Of a DNA stretch of 64,000 bases, positions 56,438 to 64,000 are shown in pieces (the stretch's first letter is position 1; every line of letters starts with the position of its first letter). The stretch covers positions 1,600,647 through 1,664,646 of the forward strand of contig JABFRP010000002.1 in NCBI GenBank assembly GCA_013141115.1, read 5' to 3'. This DNA comes from Ferruginibacter sp. Lineage in GTDB: Bacteria; Bacteroidota; Bacteroidia; Chitinophagales; Chitinophagaceae. The position numbers were made by a program, and so were the translations under genes. The notes below the pieces were generated by a model that searched no databases, was not told the DNA's origin, and saw only the letters and a list, made by a program, of their open reading frames with translations.

Positions 56438-57298
56438 TTACTTTTCAATAATGCCTGCAATCACTTTTGGATAATGCTGATGTTCCAGTACATGTATTTT
56501 TTGCGTTAAGGTATCAGCTGTATCATTTTGGCTAATGCTGCATTTTGCCTGAAAGATAATAGCACCATGATCATACAATTCATCTACATAATGAATGGTA
56601 ATGCCACTTTCTTTTTCCTGGTTGTTAATTACTGCCTCGTGTACATGATGGCCAAACATACCTTTACCACCATAGTTGGGCAATAATGCCGGATGAATAT
56701 TAATTATTCTTTTGGGGAATACATTAATTAAAGCCGGAGGTATCTTCCATAAAAAACCAGCCAGCACTACGTAGTCGATGTGGAAGTTTTGCAATTCGGG
56801 TAAATAATTGTCGCCTTTAAAAAATCGTTCTTTCTCTATTAGTAAAGTAGGTATGCCAGCCTTATCAGCAATTGATAATACGCCTGCACCGGGTTTATTA
56901 CAAACAATTAAACTAATTTTTATATTTGAAGAAGAAGCGAAGTAATTAATTATTTGTTGGGCATTGCTACCGGCACCGCTTGCAAAAATGGCAATATTAA
57001 TTGTAGCGTTGGTATTTTGCTGCTTACCGCCAAACCGCTTAAATACTTTACCAATGTATTTTTTAAAGAATGCAAACTGGCCTAGCGGAAAACTCACCAA
57101 TAAAACCGACAGTGGCCAAAGTATTGTACAAAATATTATAAAAAGTAATATTTCAATCCATTTTGTTTCTACCGGCAAATATGTAATTATCCATGAACTA
57201 ACTCTACCGCACAAGCTACCTCCAATAGCAAAAGTGGCAATAATGAGTACCAGGTTTATGCCGTTTACTTTCCAGCGTTGCTTAAGTTTTTGAAACAT
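56438..57298 (-). CDS. purN: Phosphoribosylglycinamide formyltransferase with membrane anchor (PurN fusion)
   Basis: Transfers formyl from 10-formyl-THF to GAR in purine synthesis. The start at 57298 gives a 286-residue protein. Residues 1-95 are not PurN: MFQKLKQRWKVNGINLV, two membrane helices (about 14-33 and 47-70) and a basic linker, matching a small conserved Bacteroidota membrane family (DUF6787-like). PurN follows from about residue 100: IAIFASGAGSN, VLAGFLWKIP, catalytic N200 and H202 in INIHPALLPNYGG, and D243 in LYDHG. The frame is continuous with no start near the PurN domain, so this is a real fusion that would tether the enzyme to the inner membrane. Confidence 0.88.
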   Translation of the reverse strand: MFQKLKQRWKVNGINLVLIIATFAIGGSLCGRVSSWIITYLPVETKWIEILLFIIFCTILWPLSVLLVSFPLGQFAFFKKYIGKVFKRFGGKQQNTNATINIAIFASGAGSNAQQIINYFASSSNIKISLIVCNKPGAGVLSIADKAGIPTLLIEKERFFKGDNYLPELQNFHIDYVVLAGFLWKIPPALINVFPKRIINIHPALLPNYGGKGMFGHHVHEAVINNQEKESGITIHYVDELYDHGAIIFQAKCSISQNDTADTLTQKIHVLEHQHYPKVIAGIIEK

Positions 57299-57451
57299 TT
57301 GGCAAAAGTGAAGGAAAAATTTGTGAAATAAGAACGCAAAACGAAAAATATTACACGATAAATATTGTTTACAAATATGTGACAATAACTATAGAAAAAT
57401 CTTTACAATTCGCTGAAACCCACGCCCAATAAGCGAAAAAAAATTTTAACA

Positions 57452-57472
57452 ATGTTGATATTATGTCAACAT
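57452..57472. promoter_or_regulatory. Perfect inverted repeat in the complex III promoter
   Basis: ATGTTGA-7 bases-TCAACAT is centred about 25 bases ahead of a -7 element and overlaps the -33 area. It looks like an operator. The TTGA-N7-TCAA core is one base longer than the FNR consensus TTGA-N6-TCAA. Confidence 0.5.
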
Positions 57473-57479
57473 CCTGACT

Positions 57480-57487
57480 TAAATTTG
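57480..57487 (+). promoter_or_regulatory. -7 element for the act operon
   Basis: TAAATTTG matches TAnnTTTG exactly and lies 45 bases ahead of the actA ATG. Confidence 0.55.
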
Positions 57488-57532
57488 CAGCCAAACTAGG
57501 ATATTTTTCCACATTAGCCCCGTTATAACTGT

Positions 57533-58816
57533 ATGAGTCGGTATAGAAAAATCTTTAACAAAGTATTTGCACTCCTATTTCTGTTTGCTTTGCTTTCATT
57601 TAACACTGATGTTTTTGCTGCTGATGGTGAGGCGCTTTTTAAAGCCAACTGTTCCAGTTGCCATAAGCCAGATAAGGATTTTACCGGCCCGGCATTGCAG
57701 GGATGGAAAAGCAGGCAGCCCGATGGTTGGCTGTATAAATGGATAGCTGGGCCTCAAAAAGTTATCGATAGCGGAGATCCTTACGCTAAAGAACTATTTG
57801 GAAAGTGGAAAGGAAGTGGCGTAATGTCTGGTTTTCCTCAACTACCAAAGGAAGATGTTGATGCCATAATGAAATATGTGGATGATTATAAGCCACCAGT
57901 ACCAGGTGGAGGCGGAGCCACTGGTCAACAACCAGCTGAAGACAATTCTCTTCTTTTCGGTATTCTTACCTTAGTATTAGCACTTATAGCCTTTATATTA
58001 TTACAGGTAAACAGTAATCTGCGTAAATTATCTGATGAAAAAGAAGGTATCCGCCGTAGTGAGCCTGTACCGGTTTACAAAAACAAAGCTTATTTAATGG
58101 CTGGTATCCTGGTGCTTTTTGCAGTGGGAGGTTACTATACTATTAATGGTGCAATTGGCCTTGGCCGTATGAAAAATTATCAACCAGAGCAACCCATTTA
58201 TTATTCTCATCAGGTGCATGCAGGTACAAACCAAATCAGCTGCTTGTATTGTCATGGTGGTGCACAGGATAGCAAACATGCTAATATTCCTTCGGTAAAT
58301 GTGTGTATGAATTGCCATAAAGGAATTGCTAAATACGAAGGCCCCGATAAACTGGTAAGAGAAGACGGTACTGCTATTGATGGTACTGCCGAAATTAAAA
58401 AATTATATGCTTACGCCGGTTGGAACGAAACCACCAAAACCTACAACCCCGATAAAAATGGAGATGGTTTACCTGATGGTGCCACGCCAATTGAATGGGT
58501 AAAAGTGCATAACCTGCCCGACCACGTTTATTTTAACCACAGCCAGCACGTAAAAGTAGGCAAACAACAATGCCAAACCTGCCACGGTAATATTCAGGAA
58601 ATGCCTGAAGTATACCAGTTTAGTGATTTAAGTATGGGTTGGTGTATCAACTGTCACAGAGAATCAAAAGTTGATTTTTATAATAAAGCAGACAGCACAG
58701 GCAACAAATTCTACAGCATTTACGAAAAATTCCATAAGGATCTAAAGAGCGGAAAAATGGACAGCGTAACTGTAGAAAAGATTGGCGGTACTGAATGTCA
58801 AAAATGTCACTATTAA
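57533..58816 (+). CDS. actA: Alternative complex III subunit ActA, multiheme cytochrome c
   Basis: A 427-residue cytochrome c of the quinol:cytochrome c/oxidoreductase alternative complex III. Signal peptide (about 1-29); an N-terminal monoheme cytochrome c domain with CSSCH (40-44); a Gly/Pro linker; two transmembrane helices (about 140-160 and 185-205); then a pentaheme domain with CLYCH (237-241), CMNCH (258-262), CQTCH (347-351), CINCH (371-375) and CQKCH (422-426). The six CxxCH sites indicate fusion of a separate monoheme cytochrome to the usual five-heme ActA. First gene of the operon actA-actB-actC-actD. Confidence 0.93.
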   Translation: MSRYRKIFNKVFALLFLFALLSFNTDVFAADGEALFKANCSSCHKPDKDFTGPALQGWKSRQPDGWLYKWIAGPQKVIDSGDPYAKELFGKWKGSGVMSGFPQLPKEDVDAIMKYVDDYKPPVPGGGGATGQQPAEDNSLLFGILTLVLALIAFILLQVNSNLRKLSDEKEGIRRSEPVPVYKNKAYLMAGILVLFAVGGYYTINGAIGLGRMKNYQPEQPIYYSHQVHAGTNQISCLYCHGGAQDSKHANIPSVNVCMNCHKGIAKYEGPDKLVREDGTAIDGTAEIKKLYAYAGWNETTKTYNPDKNGDGLPDGATPIEWVKVHNLPDHVYFNHSQHVKVGKQQCQTCHGNIQEMPEVYQFSDLSMGWCINCHRESKVDFYNKADSTGNKFYSIYEKFHKDLKSGKMDSVTVEKIGGTECQKCHY

Positions 58817-58884
58817 TCCACTGTTTCCAAAGCGGAAAAAGAAAAGTGATCTGTAATTATTTATCATTAGCACATTAGCATACT

Positions 58885-61800
58885 ATGAGTAATAAAAAGT
58901 ACTGGCAAAGTTTCGGAGAACTCAATCAAACTGAAAATTTTCAGCAATCTGCTGAAAAGGAATTTAAAGAAGAGTTGCTGCCATTGGCGGATATGGACGA
59001 TAAAGGCATTTTAGATGCCAAAGCTCCACGTAGAGATTTTTTAAAATACTTAGGTTTTAGTACAGCTGCTGCTACTATAGCTGCAAGCTGCGAAATGCCA
59101 GTACGTAAGGCTGTGCCTTATGTACAAAAACCAGATACTTTAATTCCGGGTGTGGCCGATTATTATGCATCAACCTATGTAAATGGTGGTGATACTATTG
59201 CTGTTGTGGTAAAACAAAGAGATGGCCGCCCTATTAAAATAGAAGGAAACGAACTATCCAGTATTACACAAGGTGCTACCAATGCACAGGCACAGGCTTC
59301 TGTATTGGATCTTTACGATAACACCCGTTTGCGTTACCCGATGCAAAAAGATGGTAAGGACTTTAAAGAAGTTACCAGTTTTGATAATTTTGATAAAATG
59401 GTAGGTGATGCAATTGCCGGTAAAGCAATTGTATTGTTAACTTCTACAGTTAATTCACCTTCTACCCTGCAAATAATAAGCGAATTTTTAGCCAAATATC
59501 CCGGCAGCCGCCACGTAGAATATGATGCAGTAAGTTATAGCGGTATGTTGCTGGCCAACGAAGCTACTTATGGCAAAAAAGCCATTCCTTCTTACCATTT
59601 TGATAATGCAAAAGTTATTGTTAGTCTTGGTGCCGATTTTTTAGGTACCTGGTTAAGTCCTACAGAATTTACCAAACAATACGCTGTTAATAGAAAAATT
59701 AAAGGCGAAAAACCAGAGATCAGTCAACATATTCATTTTGAAAGTATGATGAGCCTGACTGGTAGTAACGCAGATGACCGCTTTACACACAAACCTTCTG
59801 AAACCGGCGCAATTGCTGTTGCTATTTTAAATGCATTGAACGGTACAGCACCATCTTTTGCAGATAAAAAATTAAACGAGGGTGTTAAGTTAGCTGCCGA
59901 TAAATTAAAAGCTGCTGCAGGAAATGCATTAGTGGTAAGTGGCAGCAATGATGTAAATGTGCAGATAATTGTAAATGCCATTAATGAGGCTATTGGAGCC
60001 AATGGTAAAACTATTAACTGGGCTATAACTTCAAACTACCGCAAAGGTATTGATGCAGATATGGCTAAGCTGGTAGAAGACATGAACAGTGGCGCAGTAG
60101 GCGCAGTTTTGATACACGGTGTAAACCCTGCATATTCTTACAGTGATAGTAAGAAATTTATTGCAGGTTTAAATAAGGCGGTAGGTATTTCATTCAACGG
60201 AACTATGGATGAAACCACTGAGCAATGTAAATATGTTATTCCATCTCACCATTGGTTAGAAAGTTGGGGCGATGCAGAACCTAAAACAGGTTATATCAGC
60301 ATATTGCAGCCAACCATAAATCCATTATTTAAAACAAGGGCTTTTCAAACTTCTTTACTAAAGTGGAGTGGTAGCGTTACGCCTGATTACGAAACTTATT
60401 TTAAAACGTACTGGGCAGCTAAATTAGTAAGTTCAGATAATTATAATAAAGCATTGCAGGATGGGGTTATTGAACCAACTACTCCTGTAGTTGCAAGCGG
60501 AGCTACTTTCAGCAACGTAAAAGTACCGGAAGCCACCGCAAAAATTGCAGCTGTAAAAGGTGGCCCTATTGAAGTGGTGTTGTACGAAAAAATATCTGTT
60601 GGTAATGGTAGCCAGGCTAATAACCCATGGTTACAGGAATTACCAGATCCAATTACAAAAGTAACCTGGGACAACTATGTGGTAATGAGTCCGGCTATGG
60701 CAAAAGTGGTTTTGGATATTGATGTACAAGGAAATCAAAAACAGGCTGATGCTTACGAAGTAACACCAGAAAAACCTGTTGTAAAAGTAACTGCTGCAGA
60801 CGGCAAATTTGTTGAGTTACCAGTGTTGATCATTCCTGGTATACATAAAGATGTAATAGCAATTGCTGTTGGATACGGTAGAGGAACAGAAGGCGCAACA
60901 AAAGAAAAAGTGGCTGAATACATAGGAAGATCTGCAGTAGGTGCCGGAAAAAATGCTTACCCATTAGTAAGCTTTGATGGTACTAACTTGTATACTTCAG
61001 TTGTAAAAGTTGAAAAAACAGCAGCAACTTATCCATTAGCACAAACACAAGTGCATGGTTCTAACGAAAACCGCCCTGTTATTTACGAAACCAGTTTGGC
61101 TAGCTTTATCGCTAACCCCGAAGCTGTTTTAGAAGAAATTACAGCAGAAAAATTAGCCATAACTGCAGGCGGCAGTACCGATTTTGTTAATGATGCTACC
61201 ATGTATCCGGACCTGATGCAGGAAAAACCTGGTATTAAATGGGGTATGAGTATTGATTTGAGTACCTGTACAGGTTGCAGCGCCTGTGTTGTAGCATGTT
61301 CTGCCGAAAATAATGTGAGTGTGGTGGGTAAACTACAGGTGCAAAGAGCGCATGAAATGCATTGGTTACGTATCGACCGTTATTTTACCGGTGATATGGA
61401 AAACCCGGATGTAGTGTTTCAACCGATGCTTTGCCAGCATTGCGATAACGCACCATGCGAAAACGTTTGTCCGGTTGCCGCTACCAACCATAGCAGCGAA
61501 GGCCTAAACCAAATGACTTATAACCGTTGTATTGGTACAAGATATTGTGCTAACAACTGTCCTTATAAAGTACGTCGTTTTAACTGGTTAGATTATACCG
61601 GAGCAGATAGTTTTGCCGATAACCAGCAACCATTGATTGGCGTGGATATGGATGAATCTGTTTTGCAGATGAATGATGATCTTACCAGAATGGTATTAAA
61701 CCCTGATGTTACCGTACGTAGCCGTGGTGTTATTGAAAAATGTTCTTTCTGTGTACAACGTTTACAGGAAAGCAAATTAAATGCAAAGAAGGCGGGTGAT

Positions 61801-62082
61801 GCTTCATTGATTAGAAATGTAAAAGTAGCTTGTGCACAAGCTTGCCCAACTAACGCTATCAGCTTTAGTAATGTTAACGATAAAGAAAGTGATGTTTATA
61901 AAATAAGGCACGTAGAGCAGAAACACCGTAATTTTTATGTTATGGAGCAACTGCACGTTTTACCAAACGTAAGTTACCTGGCTAAAATAAAAAATACAGA
62001 GAGAAAGGTTGCAGCAGTAACAGAAGAGCATCACGAAGAGAAAAAAGAAACAGGCAAGAAAGAAGAGAAAGCACACGCTTAA
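58885..62082 (+). CDS. actB: Alternative complex III subunit ActB (molybdopterin-like plus FeS)
   Basis: A 1065-residue protein, the peripheral catalytic subunit. A twin-arginine type segment (PRRDFLKYLG, R49/R50) and hydrophobic stretch lie near the N-terminus. Residues about 90-640 resemble a molybdopterin oxidoreductase domain that, in this family, carries no cofactor. The C-terminal part (about 780-1040) holds ferredoxin-like cysteine clusters: CTGCSACVVAC from C795, CQHCDNAPCENVC from C850, CIGTRYCANNC, and CSFCVQRL with CAQACP. The tail is charged and rich in Lys/Glu/His. Electrons pass through FeS clusters to ActA hemes. It follows actA by 68 bases. Confidence 0.93.
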   Translation: MSNKKYWQSFGELNQTENFQQSAEKEFKEELLPLADMDDKGILDAKAPRRDFLKYLGFSTAAATIAASCEMPVRKAVPYVQKPDTLIPGVADYYASTYVNGGDTIAVVVKQRDGRPIKIEGNELSSITQGATNAQAQASVLDLYDNTRLRYPMQKDGKDFKEVTSFDNFDKMVGDAIAGKAIVLLTSTVNSPSTLQIISEFLAKYPGSRHVEYDAVSYSGMLLANEATYGKKAIPSYHFDNAKVIVSLGADFLGTWLSPTEFTKQYAVNRKIKGEKPEISQHIHFESMMSLTGSNADDRFTHKPSETGAIAVAILNALNGTAPSFADKKLNEGVKLAADKLKAAAGNALVVSGSNDVNVQIIVNAINEAIGANGKTINWAITSNYRKGIDADMAKLVEDMNSGAVGAVLIHGVNPAYSYSDSKKFIAGLNKAVGISFNGTMDETTEQCKYVIPSHHWLESWGDAEPKTGYISILQPTINPLFKTRAFQTSLLKWSGSVTPDYETYFKTYWAAKLVSSDNYNKALQDGVIEPTTPVVASGATFSNVKVPEATAKIAAVKGGPIEVVLYEKISVGNGSQANNPWLQELPDPITKVTWDNYVVMSPAMAKVVLDIDVQGNQKQADAYEVTPEKPVVKVTAADGKFVELPVLIIPGIHKDVIAIAVGYGRGTEGATKEKVAEYIGRSAVGAGKNAYPLVSFDGTNLYTSVVKVEKTAATYPLAQTQVHGSNENRPVIYETSLASFIANPEAVLEEITAEKLAITAGGSTDFVNDATMYPDLMQEKPGIKWGMSIDLSTCTGCSACVVACSAENNVSVVGKLQVQRAHEMHWLRIDRYFTGDMENPDVVFQPMLCQHCDNAPCENVCPVAATNHSSEGLNQMTYNRCIGTRYCANNCPYKVRRFNWLDYTGADSFADNQQPLIGVDMDESVLQMNDDLTRMVLNPDVTVRSRGVIEKCSFCVQRLQESKLNAKKAGDASLIRNVKVACAQACPTNAISFSNVNDKESDVYKIRHVEQKHRNFYVMEQLHVLPNVSYLAKIKNTERKVAAVTEEHHEEKKETGKKEEKAHA

Positions 62083-62122
62083 GCCCCTATCCCCTGAAGG
62101 GGGAAATGGAGCAGACAGGGGC
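62083..62122. repeat. Intergenic hairpin repeat after actB
   Basis: Outer arms GCCCCT (62083-62088) and AGGGGC (62117-62122) enclose a small stem TCCCC-TGAA-GGGGA. It resembles dispersed CCCCTGAAGGGG elements of this phylum and may attenuate transcription or protect mRNA ends inside the operon. Confidence 0.5.
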
Positions 62123-62167
62123 GAAGAAAAAAGGGTAATAAAACAGGTACTAAATAAAAATTAAACA

Positions 62168-62204
62168 AGCTTTTAGCTTTTAGCTTTTAGCATATAGCTT
62201 TTAA
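62168..62204. repeat. Short tandem repeat (TTTTAGC) ahead of actC
   Basis: About four imperfect copies of AGCTTTT lie immediately upstream of the actC ATG, where a ribosome binding site would be. A related word, ttagctaatagcttggagctactagc, recurs in the actC-actD gap near 63662-63690. Confidence 0.6.
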
Positions 62205-62206
62205 AT

Positions 62207-63658
62207 ATGTCATTACTAAAGTACGAATCGCAACTAAGGGAACCGCTGGTAGATGGTGATAAAGATTACCACCAGGTAACGGAAGATATAGTACGCCCCA
62301 TTGAAATGAAACCAAGCCGCCTTTGGTATATTGGCTTTTATATCAGCGTGGCTTTACTTTTATTTGGTGTGTACAGCATTTACCGTGAGGTTACTTACGG
62401 TATTGGCCAGTGGAATTTAAATAAAACCATTGGATGGGGTTGGGATATTACCAACTTTGTTTGGTGGGTAGGTATTGGCCATGCCGGAACTTTGATCTCA
62501 GCGATATTGTTGCTGTTTCGTCAGGGATGGAGAACAGGTGTAAACCGTGCGGCTGAAGCGATGACTATTTTTGCGGTAATGTGTGCAGGCCAATTTCCAA
62601 TATGGCACATGGGCCGTGTGTGGATGGCATTCTTTGTATTACCTTATCCTAACTCAAGAGGTCCTTTGTGGGTTAACTTTAACTCGCCCTTATTGTGGGA
62701 TGTATTTGCGATATCAACTTATTTTACGGTATCATTATTATTCTGGTATTCTGGTTTATTACCCGATCTGGCCACTGTACGTGACAGGGCCAAAACAAAA
62801 TTCCGCAAAATGTTTTATGGTGTGGCGGCATTTGGATGGACCGGTAGTACTAAACACTGGCAACGTCATGAATCTTTATCATTGGTATTGGCAGGTTTAA
62901 GTACACCACTTGTACTTTCTGTACATACCATTGTATCTTTTGACTTTGCTACTTCCATTGTTCCGGGTTGGCATACCACCATCTTTCCTCCATACTTTGT
63001 GGCGGGTGCGGTATTTAGCGGATTTGCTATGGTGCAAACGCTGATGATCGTTGTGCGTAAAGTTTTAAATCTTCAGGACTATATCACTTTAGGACATATT
63101 GAAGCAATGAATAAGGTAATTGTACTTACAGGTAGTATTGTAGGTTGCGCTTACTTAACAGAATTGTTTATTGCATGGTATGGTCAAAATCCATACGAGT
63201 GGTATGCATTCAGCCAAAACAGGGCCAACTTATTCAGCCCTTATGGATGGAGTTACTGGTTAATGATGTTCTGTAACGTGGTATCGCCACAGTTGTTCTG
63301 GAGCCGTAAATTAAGAAGAAATATTACTGTTACTTTCTTTATGAGTATCATAGTAAATATTGGTATGTGGTTCGAGCGTTTTGTAATTATTGTTACTTCA
63401 GTGTACAGGGATTACCTGCCATCATCATGGAGTACTTATTACAGCCCATCTATTTGGGAGATCGGTTTCTACCTCGGTACATTCGGATTATTCTTTACCT
63501 GCTTCTTCCTGTTTGCAAAATACTTCCCGGTAATTGCTATTGCCGAGATCAAGTCAATATTAAAAACCAGTGGAGAGAATTATAAAGCGAAAATGACTGA
63601 TATTGAAAAAGAGGATGCGGAAAAATTTTATGTTGCAGAAGTAGAACATGCACACTAA
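62207..63658 (+). CDS. actC: Alternative complex III subunit ActC (NrfD/PsrC-like)
   Basis: A 483-residue integral membrane quinol-binding subunit with about ten helices of the NrfD/PsrC type. Helices begin at about residue 43 and conserved elements include VWWVGIGHAGTLISAILLLFRQGWR, GQFPIWHMGR, VHTIVSFDFA and a second FERFVIIVTSVYRDYLPSSW repeat unit. It passes electrons from menaquinol to the ActB FeS chain and probably couples proton movement. It is 124 bases after actB. Confidence 0.92.
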   Translation: MSLLKYESQLREPLVDGDKDYHQVTEDIVRPIEMKPSRLWYIGFYISVALLLFGVYSIYREVTYGIGQWNLNKTIGWGWDITNFVWWVGIGHAGTLISAILLLFRQGWRTGVNRAAEAMTIFAVMCAGQFPIWHMGRVWMAFFVLPYPNSRGPLWVNFNSPLLWDVFAISTYFTVSLLFWYSGLLPDLATVRDRAKTKFRKMFYGVAAFGWTGSTKHWQRHESLSLVLAGLSTPLVLSVHTIVSFDFATSIVPGWHTTIFPPYFVAGAVFSGFAMVQTLMIVVRKVLNLQDYITLGHIEAMNKVIVLTGSIVGCAYLTELFIAWYGQNPYEWYAFSQNRANLFSPYGWSYWLMMFCNVVSPQLFWSRKLRRNITVTFFMSIIVNIGMWFERFVIIVTSVYRDYLPSSWSTYYSPSIWEIGFYLGTFGLFFTCFFLFAKYFPVIAIAEIKSILKTSGENYKAKMTDIEKEDAEKFYVAEVEHAH

Positions 63659-63760
63659 TGCAATTAGCTAATAGCTTGGAGCTACTAGCAAGAAATATAA
63701 TAAACAAAATTGGATTTATTGAGATCAGCAATCCCAAATCTAAAATCATAAATCGATTTT

Positions 63761-64000
63761 ATGGCTGGAGGAATTAAAAAATTTGTAGTAGGTAGTTTTG
63801 ATGACGAGGCGGTATTATTCCCTGCGGTGAAGAACGTTCGCAAAGCAGGATATAAAATACACGATGTGTTTACTCCTTTTCCTGTACATGGTTTAGATCA
63901 TGCAATGGGTTTAAGAGAAACCAGTCTTCATACTGCCGGGTTTATTTATGCAATTACCGGAACCACTACTGCATTAAGTGGTATCAGTTATATATTGGTA
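63761..64000 (+). CDS. actD: Alternative complex III subunit ActD (DUF3341), 5' part only
   Basis: The frame is open from the ATG at 63761 to the right edge (80 codons). The N-terminus MAGGIKKFVVGSFDDEAVLFPAVKNVRKAGYKIHDVFTPFPVHGLDHAMGL is typical of DUF3341/ActD, followed by the start of the first transmembrane helix (TAGFIYAITGTTTALSG). It is a small membrane subunit that helps hold the complex together. The remaining operon (actE, actF and often oxidase genes) should lie beyond the window. Confidence 0.9.
   Translation, partial: MAGGIKKFVVGSFDDEAVLFPAVKNVRKAGYKIHDVFTPFPVHGLDHAMGLRETSLHTAGFIYAITGTTTALSGISYILV

Noticed and set aside
62168..62204. CRISPR array
   Set aside because: Units are seven bases with no spacers, and no cas genes are present.

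Overview
The window looks like the chromosome of a member of the Bacteroidota, most likely a Chitinophagaceae-type bacterium. The evidence is AT-rich coding DNA, many short Sec signal peptides ending in AQ, promoter -7 elements of the TAnnTTTG type, a one-protein hybrid two-component system, WG-repeat and DUF3500 proteins, and an alternative complex III operon with the layout usual in this phylum. No rRNA, tRNA, CRISPR array or insertion sequence was recognised.

Layout. 1-660: 5' part of a secreted coiled-coil gene that runs off the left edge. 1044-3786: TPR histidine kinase plus LuxR-type response regulator. 3880-6984: WG-repeat protein, a lipoprotein with an NTF2-like fold, a short-chain dehydrogenase and its likely AraC regulator. 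7191-12965: a compact five-gene accessory operon made of thymidylate synthase, a phosphoribosyltransferase-like protein, an ORC/CDC6-like AAA ATPase, an unrecognised alpha/beta protein and an adenine-type DNA methyltransferase with a built-in specificity domain. Its genes overlap or abut throughout. It is flanked by a 15-bp inverted repeat, and a 19-codon remnant resembling the start of an Mrr-type restriction protein follows the last gene. This is the best candidate in the window for an undescribed or little-described system, probably a genome-conflict (defence) operon that carries its own dTMP synthase.

13083-15257: acetyltransferase, glycine-zipper lipoprotein, and a CvpA-CAP fusion with a TTG start. 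15258-48978: about 34 kb in which every gene is on the minus strand and most products are exported. It holds a penicillin-acylase-type amidase, two M20 peptidases, an S9 peptidase, a tricorn-like protease, an M19 dipeptidase, a DUF885 hydrolase, two amidohydrolases (one frameshifted), two DUF3500 proteins, two beta-lactamase-like serine hydrolases, an amino-acid permease, an MFS permease and several membrane proteins. It reads as a large peptide/amide scavenging region. Five unrelated genes in it share nearly the same signal-peptide cassette.

49284-53390: a hybrid two-component regulator. 53397-57298: a small conserved protein, a third serine hydrolase, a carboxypeptidase-regulatory-domain protein, and PurN fused to a two-helix membrane anchor. 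57533-64000: alternative complex III genes actA, actB, actC and the start of actD, behind a promoter that carries a perfect inverted repeat. The complex oxidises quinol and passes electrons to cytochrome c or an oxidase.
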